A DNA stretch of 19,027 bases from an uncultured Clostridia bacterium (GCA_934167685.1 CAKPLQ010000028.1:1-19027); one strand, 5' to 3'. Positions 1-7,425 are shown, numbered from the stretch's first letter. Numbers and translations are program-made. Notes: generated from the sequence alone by a model not told the origin.

Positions 1-24
1 ATTTACTTATATCATAAATTTTAG

Positions 25-74
25 ATTAAGACATTTTCCTAAATGATATATTAAGACATTATCATAAATGAATT
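25..74. repeat. Two tandem 25-bp direct repeats upstream of the carboxypeptidase
   Basis: Two adjacent 25-bp units (25-49 and 50-74) both begin ATTAAGACATT and carry TAAATGA near the end; I count 21 of 25 identical positions. A weaker third copy may lie at 1-24, sharing ATCATAAAT at exactly two periods' distance, but the window edge cuts it. The stretch AAGACATTTTCCT (28-40) also returns inverted at 141-154 as AGGAAAAATGTCTT with one extra A, just upstream of the gene. The units could be regulator binding sites or a decayed tandem repeat. Confidence 0.45.
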
Positions 75-104
75 ATAGAACAAAATTTGAGATTAAATAT
101 ATGG

Positions 105-133
105 TTGATTTTTAATAAAGGATATAGTAAAAT
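105..133 (+). promoter_or_regulatory. Predicted sigma-A promoter of the VanY-type carboxypeptidase gene
   Basis: TTGATT at 105-110 and TAAAAT at 128-133 are separated by 17 bp. This is close to consensus and lies about 36 bp upstream of the start codon. A GAGGG Shine-Dalgarno site sits just before ATG 170. Confidence 0.5.
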
Positions 134-169
134 GAAAACAAGGAAAAATGTCTTGAAAAGAGGGATAAA

Positions 170-1000
170 ATGAAAAAAATACCAAGAGCCAAACATCAAA
201 ACGTCAAAGGAAAAAGGTTAAAATCAAGAAGATATAACAATAAAAAGCAATTAAACAAGCGAAAAGTAGCAGAAGTATTAATAATAATTATAGTAATAAT
301 TACGTTAATGGTAAAGCATCAAAAACACAAATCAACAATAGAAGCAACAACCAATCAAGTTGAGCAACAAGCAGTTGCAAATCAAGAAGATTCAAAAAGT
401 GAGGAAGAACAAAATCAAGAAAAACAGCCAGAAAAAGAAATAACAGATTGGAGATTGACTCTTGCAAATTACGAGAATTTATTACCAGAAGATTTTACTG
501 TAAAAGTTGAAGATATAGATAAAACAAGGCAATTTGATGCAAGAGCAATAAACGACTTAAATAACATGATGAATGCAATGAAAAAGGATGGAATCACAAA
601 CATTTGGGTACAATCAGCATATAGAAGTGTTGCCAGACAAAAAGAATTATACGATGCAAGTGTAAAGAAATATTTACAACAAGGAAAAACGCAAGAAGAA
701 GCTGAAGAGCTAACAAACGAATACATAAATAAACCAGGTTCAAGTGACCATAATTTAGGACTTGCAGTAGACTTTAACAAAGTAGATAATGGATTCGAAA
801 AGCTAGATGGATTTAAGTGGCTACAAAAAAATGCAGAAAATTATGGATTTGTATTAAGATATCCAAAAGATAAAGAAGATATAACGAAAATAGCATATGA
901 ATCTTGGCACTGGAGATATGTGGGCACAGAACATGCAAAAAAAATGAATGAATTGAATATGTGTTTAGAAGAATATATACAATATTTAAAGACACATTAA
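170..1000 (+). CDS. Membrane-anchored D-alanyl-D-alanine carboxypeptidase, VanY type (peptidase M15B)
   Basis: This 276-aa protein probably trims the terminal D-Ala from peptidoglycan stem peptides outside the membrane. The first 33 or so residues are very basic, followed by one hydrophobic segment (about 35-48), so it looks like a signal anchor. Residues 55-95 are a Gln/Glu/Lys-rich linker, and the M15 catalytic domain spans about 120-265. It carries the expected zinc and catalytic signatures: SAYRS, then SDHNLGLAVD with H194 and D201, then ESWHWRY with E244 and H247. All key residues are present, so the enzyme should be active. The start follows a GAGGG ribosome site. It has its own promoter and terminator and is therefore probably monocistronic. 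The family includes vancomycin-resistance VanY, but nothing here resembles a van cluster, so a general cell-wall role is likelier. Confidence 0.9.
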   Translation: MKKIPRAKHQNVKGKRLKSRRYNNKKQLNKRKVAEVLIIIIVIITLMVKHQKHKSTIEATTNQVEQQAVANQEDSKSEEEQNQEKQPEKEITDWRLTLANYENLLPEDFTVKVEDIDKTRQFDARAINDLNNMMNAMKKDGITNIWVQSAYRSVARQKELYDASVKKYLQQGKTQEEAEELTNEYINKPGSSDHNLGLAVDFNKVDNGFEKLDGFKWLQKNAENYGFVLRYPKDKEDITKIAYESWHWRYVGTEHAKKMNELNMCLEEYIQYLKTH

Positions 1001-1028
1001 AGGTTCGGTAGTAATGCCGAACTTTTTT
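1001..1028 (+). terminator. Intrinsic terminator after the carboxypeptidase gene
   Basis: GTTCGGT (1003-1009) pairs with GCCGAAC (1016-1022) around a six-base loop, followed at once by six T residues. It starts immediately after the stop codon. Confidence 0.85.
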
Positions 1029-1035
1029 CGATTAA

Positions 1036-1073
1036 AGTCACTTTAGAGTCACATTCAAATATTAATATATAAT
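1036..1073 (+). promoter_or_regulatory. Activator-type promoter with 11-bp direct repeat ahead of the ABC exporter
   Basis: AGTCAC occurs at 1036-1041 and again at 1047-1052, exactly 11 bp apart, the spacing typical of OmpR/PhoB-family tandem half-sites. A perfect TATAAT lies at 1068-1073. The -35 position expected for a 17-bp spacer (1045-1050) has no TTGACA and falls inside the second repeat. This is the layout of a promoter activated by a bound response regulator. The regulator at 4503 is the natural candidate, but that link is inference. Confidence 0.5.
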
Positions 1074-1101
1074 CAAATAATGAGGAAAGGAAAATATAGA
1101 T

Positions 1102-1785
1102 ATGGAAATTTTAAAAGTTGAAAATTTAAACAAGATTTATGGAAAAGGAGAAAACGAGGTAAAAGCTGTAAATAATGTATCATTTTCAGTACAAAAGGGT
1201 GAGTTTGTAGCGATAGTAGGGGCATCTGGAAGCGGAAAATCAACATTATTACATTTACTTGGAGGAGTAGATAGACCAACAAGTGGAAAAGTTTTTATAG
1301 ATGGTCAAGATATTTATAGACTAAATGATGAGCAACTTGCTATTTTCAGAAGAAGACAAGTAGGATTAATATATCAATTTTATAATTTAATTCCAATATT
1401 AAATGTAGAAGAAAATATTACATTACCATGTAATTTAGATGGAAAGGAAGTAAAAAAAGAAAAATTAGATGAAATGCTAAAAACATTGAAATTAGAAAAT
1501 AGAAGAAAACATCTTCCAAATGAGCTTTCAGGGGGACAACAGCAAAGGGTTTCAATAGGTAGAGCTATAATAAATAATCCAGCAATTATGTTAGCAGATG
1601 AGCCAACAGGAAATCTAGATAGCAAGGCTTCTGAAGAGATTATTTCATTATTAAGACTTTCTAATAAAAAATATAATCAAACTGTTATTGTTATTACACA
1701 TGATGAAAAAATTGCATTAGAGGCAGATAGAGTTATAACAATTGATGATGGGAGGATTATAAAAGATGAAAAATGTTTTAAATAA
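1102..1785 (+). CDS. ABC transporter ATP-binding protein, MacB/LolD/BceA-like exporter family
   Basis: This 227-aa protein is the nucleotide-binding subunit of an envelope ABC exporter or mechanotransducer. The motifs appear in order: Walker A GASGSGKST (about 40-48), Q-loop in IYQFYNLIP, signature LSGGQQQRVSIG, Walker B IMLADEPTGNLD and H-loop VITHD. The PTGNLD Walker B and FYNLIP Q-loop are typical of the MacB/LolD/BceA class that partners FtsX-type permeases. The length is normal for the family. The gene overlaps the downstream permease by 20 bp, which implies translational coupling. A GAGGAAAGGA ribosome site precedes ATG 1102. The substrate cannot be read from sequence; peptide-antibiotic export or resistance is the common role for such modules beside a two-component system. 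Confidence 0.92.
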   Translation: MEILKVENLNKIYGKGENEVKAVNNVSFSVQKGEFVAIVGASGSGKSTLLHLLGGVDRPTSGKVFIDGQDIYRLNDEQLAIFRRRQVGLIYQFYNLIPILNVEENITLPCNLDGKEVKKEKLDEMLKTLKLENRRKHLPNELSGGQQQRVSIGRAIINNPAIMLADEPTGNLDSKASEEIISLLRLSNKKYNQTVIVITHDEKIALEADRVITIDDGRIIKDEKCFK

Positions 1786-4372
1786 TTTTACAATAAGAAG
1801 TCTAAAATTAAATATCAAAAGAACAATTGCAACATGTATGGGAATTATAATGTCAACTGCATTGATATGTGCAGTAGCAGGAGTATTTTCAAGCTTTCAA
1901 CAAACACTTATAAAACATGCAAAAGATTCTGATGGAGATTATCATGCAGTATTTTTTAATGTTAAGCCAAATGAACAAAAATATATATTAGAAAATAGAA
2001 ATGTAAAAAGTACATTTATTACACAAGGAATTGGTTATTCAAAACTTGAAAATGTTCAAAATGAGTATAAACCATATTTGTATTTGATGGCATTTGATAA
2101 AGATGCATTAAATGATTGGGGATTAAAACTTGTAGAAGGAAGAATGCCAGAAAACTCTAATGAGATAGTAATTCCTAAACATTTAGAGTCAAATGGTGGA
2201 GTTACATATTACCATATTGGAGACAAAATAACTCTAAATATTGGAAAAAGAATGACAGATGATGGAGAAGAGTTGAAACAAAATAATCCTTATAATAATC
2301 AAGCAGAAGAAGGAGAAGGAGACTATATTGCAGAGCACTTAGAGGTAACTCAATCAAGAGAATTTACAATAGTTGGGGTGATAGAAAGACCTAATATGGA
2401 AATAGAAGATTATAGTGCACCTGGGTACACAGTAATTACTTTGTTAGATAATGTAGATAAGCAATTGCCTGTAAATATCGCTGTAAAATATAAAAACATC
2501 AGAGAAGTCTATAATATTACCAAAGATATTGAAAAACAATTAACAGATGCAAATTCTACTACAAATTCAGAACTATTAAGATGGTCTGGAGTTACAAGAG
2601 ATAGTGGAACATTGCAAATGCTATATTCTTTAGCAGGAATTGTAATTGGTATTATAATTGTTTCTAGTGTATTTGTAATAAGAAATAGTTTTGCGATTTC
2701 TATAACAGAAAAAATGAAACAATATGGTATGTTATCAAGTATAGGTGCAACCAAAAGGCAAATAAAGAAAAACGTGCTATTTGAAGGGATGCTTTTAGGG
2801 TTAATATCAATACCAATAGGAATATTTTGTGGAGTATTAGCAACATTTATTTTAATGAGAGTTTCAACTGAATTAGTTGGAAAAAGCGTATTTACAAATG
2901 AAGTTGAATTTGTATTTAGTATGCCATATTGGGCAGTTATAATAAGTATAGCTTTAGGATTTGTAACAATTTATTTATCTTGTATTTTTTCTGCTAGAAG
3001 AGCAGCAAAGATATCACCAATAGATGCAATCAGAAGCAATACTGATATAAAAATAAAATCAAAGAAAATTAAATGTCCAAAATTAGTTTCAAAAATATTT
3101 GGAATTGGAGGAGAAATTGCATACAAAAATTTAAAAAGAAACAAAAAGAAATATAGGACTACTGTTATTTCACTTGTAGTAAGTATTACAGTATTTATAT
3201 CTTTAAGCACATTCTTGAATTATGCTTTTGGAATGACAGGAATTTATTATAAAGAAATGGATTATAATATTACTATTTATTCAAACTATCAAAATGATAA
3301 TGAAAATAGTGAAAAAAATACTTTTGAGTATTACCAAAAACTTATGGAGAGTTCGAATGTAGATAAATATGCAATAATGAGAACAGTGGTTTTTGATAAA
3401 TGTAATATAGAGCAATTTGCAACAGAAGAATTTAAAAATTATTATAAAGAAAGTTATTCAGCTTCAATAGATGAAGCCATGACTATCTCAATTACTTCAA
3501 TAGGGGATAAAGCATATAGAGATTATGTGAAAAAAATTGGCGCAAAATATGATAATTGTAAAGATGCTATTATTTATTGTGATGATTCCAGTATTTATGA
3601 ATATAGTGATGAAAACAAAAAATCAGAAAGGATGATACCATTTGATTTTAAAGAAAATGATGTTATAAAAGGTACAACTGTTGGCAATGAGGAAGTAAAC
3701 TTGAAAGTGGCTAAAATTTCAGACCAAAGTCCTTTAGCTGCAAATAGATATACTTTTTCTGGAACATTTTTGGTAAGTGATGAATATATGGATAAATTAA
3801 AAGATTATGGTTGTGTTAGTGCATATGTAAATGCAAGTAATGCAGAAGAATTTTGCAAAAAATTAGATGAGGAAGAGACTAGACTTGCGAAAGAAGGAAT
3901 AAGACTTAATTATACAAATTACAATGAGGAAGCTGAACAACAAAATAGAATGGTTCTTCTTATATCAATATTTCTATATGGATTTATTGTTGTAATTACA
4001 TTAATTGGTGTAACAAATATTTTTAATACAATAACAACAAATATGAATTTAAGAAGTAAAGAATTCGCAATGTTAAAATCAATTGGTATGACTAAAAAAG
4101 AGTTTGATAAAATGATTAATTTGGAAAGTGTATTTTATGGCGTGAAGTCTTTAATAATAGGAGTTGCTTTAGGTTCTGGTATTTCTTATTGGATTTATAA
4201 AATTTCAATTGGAAGCCAAGCTACAGAAAATTTAAAATTTGTTTATCCAACAAATGCTGTTATAATTTCTGTTGTATTTATTGCTGTTATTGTTGGCATT
4301 ATTATGAGATATTCTTTAAATAAGATTAATAAACAAAATATTATTGAGACTATTAGGAATGATAATATTTAA
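1766..4372 (+). CDS. FtsX-type ABC transporter permease with two large extracellular domains
   Basis: This 868-aa permease partners the overlapping ATPase. It reads as a duplicated MacB-like unit. TM1 (about 20-43) is followed by an extracellular domain (about 45-285), then three TMs (about 285-420) containing an FtsX core with KMKQYGMLSSIGATKRQI. A linker with YKNLKRNKKKYR leads to TM5 (about 467-490), a second extracellular domain (about 495-735) and three more TMs with a matching core, RSKEFAMLKSIGMTKKEF. That makes about 8 TMs with two ectodomains, unlike BceB, which has 10 TMs and one large loop. The start ATG lies inside the end of the ATPase gene behind a GGGAGG ribosome site. An envelope-stress or peptide-resistance role is inferred from the family and the regulator next door. 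Confidence 0.9.
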   Translation: MKNVLNNFTIRSLKLNIKRTIATCMGIIMSTALICAVAGVFSSFQQTLIKHAKDSDGDYHAVFFNVKPNEQKYILENRNVKSTFITQGIGYSKLENVQNEYKPYLYLMAFDKDALNDWGLKLVEGRMPENSNEIVIPKHLESNGGVTYYHIGDKITLNIGKRMTDDGEELKQNNPYNNQAEEGEGDYIAEHLEVTQSREFTIVGVIERPNMEIEDYSAPGYTVITLLDNVDKQLPVNIAVKYKNIREVYNITKDIEKQLTDANSTTNSELLRWSGVTRDSGTLQMLYSLAGIVIGIIIVSSVFVIRNSFAISITEKMKQYGMLSSIGATKRQIKKNVLFEGMLLGLISIPIGIFCGVLATFILMRVSTELVGKSVFTNEVEFVFSMPYWAVIISIALGFVTIYLSCIFSARRAAKISPIDAIRSNTDIKIKSKKIKCPKLVSKIFGIGGEIAYKNLKRNKKKYRTTVISLVVSITVFISLSTFLNYAFGMTGIYYKEMDYNITIYSNYQNDNENSEKNTFEYYQKLMESSNVDKYAIMRTVVFDKCNIEQFATEEFKNYYKESYSASIDEAMTISITSIGDKAYRDYVKKIGAKYDNCKDAIIYCDDSSIYEYSDENKKSERMIPFDFKENDVIKGTTVGNEEVNLKVAKISDQSPLAANRYTFSGTFLVSDEYMDKLKDYGCVSAYVNASNAEEFCKKLDEEETRLAKEGIRLNYTNYNEEAEQQNRMVLLISIFLYGFIVVITLIGVTNIFNTITTNMNLRSKEFAMLKSIGMTKKEFDKMINLESVFYGVKSLIIGVALGSGISYWIYKISIGSQATENLKFVYPTNAVIISVVFIAVIVGIIMRYSLNKINKQNIIETIRNDNI

Positions 4373-4382
4373 AAAATATATG

Positions 4383-4416
4383 AAATTGAGCCTGAACAAG
4401 AAAATGGCTCAATTTT
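4383..4416 (+). terminator. Intrinsic terminator after the ABC permease
   Basis: AAATTGAGCC (4383-4392) pairs perfectly with GGCTCAATTT (4406-4415) around a 13-base loop, and the T run 4413-4416 follows. It separates the ABC operon from the regulator operon. Confidence 0.8.
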
Positions 4417-4420
4417 AAGT

Positions 4421-4475
4421 ATTAATAAAAATTTAATAATTTTTTTATTTTTTATTAATAAAAATCTGTTATAAT
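4421..4475 (+). promoter_or_regulatory. Extended -10 promoter of the response regulator, with a 12-bp direct repeat
   Basis: TGTTATAAT at 4467-4475 is an extended -10 element (TG-N-TATAAT). No good -35 is seen. ATTAATAAAAAT occurs identically at 4421-4432 and 4454-4465, 33 bp apart, or about three helical turns. This could be a regulator or autoregulation site, though such AT-rich words also arise by chance. Confidence 0.5.
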
Positions 4476-4502
4476 AGAAAAGAAAAGAAAGGAAGAAGAA
4501 AA

Positions 4503-5219
4503 ATGTATAACATATTAGTAGTAGATGATGATAAAGAAATAGTAAAAGCGATTGAAATATATTTAGGAAAAGAAAATTATAAAATAATAAAAGCATATGA
4601 CGGAGAACAAGCACTAGAGAAAATAAAAGAAAATGAAATACAATTAGTAATATTAGACATAATGATGCCCAAAAAAGATGGAATAGAAACACTAGAAGAA
4701 ATAAGAAAAGACAAAAACATACCAGTAATAATGTTATCAGCAAAATCAGAAGACATAGACAAAATAAATGGATTAAATAATGGAGCAGATGATTATATTA
4801 CCAAACCATTTAATCCCGTAGAATTAATAGCAAGAGTAAATGCACTGATAAGAAGATATACCAAATTAGGAAGTTCGATAAATGAAACCGCTTCTGAAAG
4901 TGAAAAAACAAATATTATAAAAAATGGAGAATTGGTAATAAATGACGATTTAAAAAAAGTAATAGTAGACGGCAAAGAGGCCAAGCTAACCCCTACCGAA
5001 TATAACATATTAAAATTTTTAACTCAAAACAAAGGAAAAGTATTTTCAATTGAAGAAATATATACAAATGTATGGGATGGAGAATGTTATGCAGCAGAAA
5101 ATGTAATTGCAGTACATATAAGACACATAAGAGAAAAGATTGAGATAAATCCTAAAGAACCTAAGTATTTAAAAGTTATTTGGGGAGTCGGATATAAAAT
5201 AGAAGATTTGCACCGATGA
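4503..5219 (+). CDS. OmpR/PhoB-family response regulator
   Basis: This 238-aa two-domain regulator has an N-terminal receiver (about 1-120) with the acidic cluster DDD at 8-10, the phospho-acceptor D52 in LVILDIMMP, the LSAKSE switch region and the TKPF lysine. The C-terminal winged helix (about 140-236) has TPTEYNIL, AVHIRHIREKI and the usual IWGVGYKI ending. All phosphorylation residues are intact. The normal tail follows GYKI by only a few residues. Here the last residues (Leu-His-Arg) and the TGA stop come from the first copy of a GC-rich palindromic repeat that begins at 5210, so the native 3' end has been overwritten. It should activate or repress envelope genes, and the ABC exporter upstream is the obvious candidate target. 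The partner kinase follows. Confidence 0.93.
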   Translation: MYNILVVDDDKEIVKAIEIYLGKENYKIIKAYDGEQALEKIKENEIQLVILDIMMPKKDGIETLEEIRKDKNIPVIMLSAKSEDIDKINGLNNGADDYITKPFNPVELIARVNALIRRYTKLGSSINETASESEKTNIIKNGELVINDDLKKVIVDGKEAKLTPTEYNILKFLTQNKGKVFSIEEIYTNVWDGECYAAENVIAVHIRHIREKIEINPKEPKYLKVIWGVGYKIEDLHR

Positions 5220-5280
5220 GAACCGGTCCCAACGGTGCAAAAATAAAAAATGCACGGCAGAGAACCGGTCCCAACGGTGC
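5210..5280 (+). repeat. GC-rich palindromic repeat doublet 1 (copies A and B) at the regulator/kinase junction
   Basis: Copy A is 5210-5238 and copy B is 5252-5280, both 29 nt in the same orientation, separated by a 13-nt A-rich spacer. The two share the core GAGAACCGGTCCCAACGGTG and a terminal C. The left arm of A is GCACCGATG; that of B is GCACGGCAG. The right arm of A (CAACGGTGC) can pair with its left arm to form a hairpin, while B's left arm has decayed. About two thirds of the bases are G or C, in sharp contrast with the surroundings. The doublet contains the regulator's TGA stop and an out-of-context ATG at 5216. Confidence 0.9.
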
Positions 5281-5293
5281 AGAGGGAGGAAAA

Positions 5294-7216
5294 ATGAAAA
5301 GAAATAAGCTATTAAAAGCAGTAAGTTATGTAGTATTATCAATATCAATATTAATACTTATTATATCTATTATGTGTATTGCGATAAAAAATTCAGATTA
5401 TCTTAATGAAGAAAAATATTTTAAATCTGAACAATTTGCGTTTAACTACTTGATGACATTAAGAGATATTGCAGATATTTTAATACATAATAATAGTTTA
5501 TATGATAGTGTAAAAGACGAAGAGATGGAAATATATCATATATATAATAATTATTCAGCAAGTGGCGATATACAAAGTACGTATACGAATTATCCAAGCT
5601 TAAAAAACATAAATTTTTTGATTATTTATAAAAATAAGGCGATTACGAATATATCAGCTAATACGATTAACGAAATAAAAGAACAGATGAACAATCTTCC
5701 ATCGGATTCAAAAGTTAATATTTTAGATGGCAAGATTCAAACAGATTCGCAAAGTATGGAACAATATGGAGATAAGTACTTAAATAATTTTATAATTACA
5801 TATTATACTACAGATACAGCGAAAACTGATACAATGCTTAAAGATGGAAGATACATTGAATATATTTCAGCAAATATAAATGATTTTGAGGTGTATAGTT
5901 CATATAAAGAAGAGCTAAACTCAAGTTCTGACAGGCAGATGGCGACAACATTTTTAAAAATGGTTGAACCAATTTCAAATAATTCATATGTTATCATGCC
6001 AATAAGTGCAGTATTAACGGTATTATTGATTATATATTTGACAAGTGCAATTGGACATGATGAAGATGAAAAAAAATCGGTTGAGATTAATACTTTTGAT
6101 AGAATTCCAATAGAAGCAATATGTTTTGTTGCAATGTTAATTAGTTGTTTGCCATTTATATTATTAGAATTTGTTGGAACTGATTATAATGCAATAACAT
6201 CAATAGCTATAACAGCATATTTTATTATATATATTTGTGTTGCGATTACTATGACAACTATTATAAAAAGGGTAAAAGCAAAGCAATTTTTAAGAACATC
6301 ATTCATAGGAAAAGTTTTGATTTGGTGGTTAAATATTTGCAAAAAAATCATAAAAAAAATAGAAACTATTTATAATACACTTATATATTCTCCGAATACG
6401 ACAGCTAAAGTAATAATTACAGCGGGTTTAACAGTATTTACATTGATTTTGATAATAACATTATTTGGAGACAGTTCAATGTTGCCAGTCATAATATTTA
6501 TGATAATAGGATTTGTTTTATATAAGATAATAAGAATTTTTAAAGAGTATTTACAAATAGAGAAGAAATTAAAAGAAATATATGAAGGAGACAATCAGAA
6601 TGAGCTTGATGCTAAAGAATTTTCTAGTACATTCAAAAATTCAATAATATATTTAAATGATATTTCAAATGGGTTTGAAAATGCAGTTCAAGAAAGAATG
6701 AAAAGTGAAAGAATGAAAGCTGAACTAATAACTAATGTTTCGCACGATATAAAAACACCGTTAACCTCAATAATCAACTATGTTGACTTATTGAAAAAAG
6801 AAAATATCCAAAATGAAAAAGCAAAAGAATATATAGAAATATTAGAAAATAAATCTCAAAGATTAAAGAGACTTACAGAAGATTTAGTAGAGGCTTCTAA
6901 AGTATCAACGGGAAATATATCTTTAAATTTGGAAAAAATTAATATAGTAGAACTTGTAAAACAGGCAACAGGTGAATTTGAAGATAAGTTTAAGAAACGA
7001 GGGCTAGAAACTATAATTAATACTAAACAAAGTGAAATTAATGTTATGGCAGATAGTAAATATATGTATAGAATTATAGAAAACTTATATAGCAACATTT
7101 CAAAGTATGCACTAGAAAACTCGAGAGTATATATTGATATAAAATGCACCGATGAGAACCGGTCCCAACGGTGCAAAAAATGCACGGCAGAGAACCGGTC
7201 CCAACGGTGCAAATAG
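5294..7216 (+). CDS. Membrane sensor histidine kinase, interrupted before the end of its ATPase domain
   Basis: I start this at ATG 5294, behind GGGAGG; an in-frame ATG at 5216 lies inside the repeat doublet and would add 26 repeat-encoded residues. TM1 is at about 8-30, followed by an extracellular region of about 200 residues and then about five more TMs (roughly 229-252, 269-295, 297-325, 369-392, 394-415). The dimerisation box follows, with VSHDIKTPLTS and phospho-acceptor H484, then the N-box region (ENLYSNISKY). The kinase sequence stops after VYIDIK; from 7145 the frame reads through a second repeat doublet (residues such as ENRSQRC) to a TAG at 7214-7216. The G2 box is missing from this product and lies in another frame downstream (see 7171-7425). 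Without it the kinase should not bind ATP properly, so it is probably non-functional as read. It belongs with the regulator upstream. Confidence 0.85.
   Translation: MKRNKLLKAVSYVVLSISILILIISIMCIAIKNSDYLNEEKYFKSEQFAFNYLMTLRDIADILIHNNSLYDSVKDEEMEIYHIYNNYSASGDIQSTYTNYPSLKNINFLIIYKNKAITNISANTINEIKEQMNNLPSDSKVNILDGKIQTDSQSMEQYGDKYLNNFIITYYTTDTAKTDTMLKDGRYIEYISANINDFEVYSSYKEELNSSSDRQMATTFLKMVEPISNNSYVIMPISAVLTVLLIIYLTSAIGHDEDEKKSVEINTFDRIPIEAICFVAMLISCLPFILLEFVGTDYNAITSIAITAYFIIYICVAITMTTIIKRVKAKQFLRTSFIGKVLIWWLNICKKIIKKIETIYNTLIYSPNTTAKVIITAGLTVFTLILIITLFGDSSMLPVIIFMIIGFVLYKIIRIFKEYLQIEKKLKEIYEGDNQNELDAKEFSSTFKNSIIYLNDISNGFENAVQERMKSERMKAELITNVSHDIKTPLTSIINYVDLLKKENIQNEKAKEYIEILENKSQRLKRLTEDLVEASKVSTGNISLNLEKINIVELVKQATGEFEDKFKKRGLETIINTKQSEINVMADSKYMYRIIENLYSNISKYALENSRVYIDIKCTDENRSQRCKKCTAENRSQRCK
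7146..7210 (+). repeat. GC-rich palindromic repeat doublet 2 inside the histidine kinase gene
   Basis: Copy A (7146-7174) and copy B (7182-7210) match copies A and B of doublet 1 base for base, including B's altered left arm GCACGGCAG. Only the spacer differs: 7 nt (A-run plus T) instead of 13. The A-B pair therefore behaves as one composite unit that has been copied. Flanks are T on the left and A on the right, as at every other copy. It splits the kinase ATPase domain and changes the reading frame. Confidence 0.9.
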
Positions 7217-7425
7217 AAATAAAAAACATATCAAAAGATAGACTTAATATTTCTGCTGATGAATTAATGCAAAGATTTGTAAGAGGAGATAAAGCTAGAA
7301 CTACAGAGGGAAGCGGACTTGGAATTTCTATTGCACAAAATTTAACCGAGTTACAAAATGGAAAGTTTGAGCTAAAGCTTGATGGAGATTTATTTAAAGT
7401 TGAACTGACATTTAATAAGATATAG
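7171..7425 (+). pseudogene. C-terminal fragment of the histidine kinase (G2 box), out of frame after the repeat doublet
   Basis: The genuine kinase sequence resumes at about 7213 with IEIKNISKD, then ADELMQRFVRGD, the G2 box EGSGLGISIAQ, and a final FELKLDGDLFKVELTF. These are the natural continuation of the kinase whose first part ends near 7144. The frame is shifted relative to the first part, so a single polypeptide is not made without frameshifting. An open frame exists from ATG 7171, but that ATG lies inside the repeat and has no convincing ribosome site, so independent translation is doubtful. About 17 bp separate it from the TVP38 gene, suggesting one transcript. Confidence 0.8.

Noticed and set aside
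170..1000. Part of a vancomycin-resistance van cluster
   Set aside because: No vanH, vanA-type ligase or vanX is nearby; a lone VanY-like enzyme is common in Clostridia.
4369..4743. Minus-strand 124-aa frame over the regulator start
   Set aside because: It is Leu/Phe-rich low-complexity antisense of an AT-rich gene, as are the other minus-strand frames in the window; none has a ribosome site or recognisable motif.
5210..5280. Repeat doublet as an ordinary rho-independent terminator between regulator and kinase
   Set aside because: The stems are followed by A-rich, not T-rich, sequence on the plus strand, and the same doublet occurs inside a coding region.
5216..5293. N-terminal extension of the histidine kinase from ATG 5216
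   Set aside because: All 26 codons lie in or beside the repeat doublet, there is no native sensor sequence, and ATG 5294 has a strong ribosome site followed by a normal signal-anchor start.
5210..7210. CRISPR array, because short near-identical repeats recur in pairs
   Set aside because: Spacers are 7 and 13 nt of A-rich sequence, the doublets are about 1.9 kb apart, and no cas gene is present.
1102..7425. Classical BceRS-BceAB bacitracin module
   Set aside because: The kinase has a large extracellular region and several TMs instead of the short intramembrane-sensing BceS form, and the permease has two ectodomains, unlike BceB.
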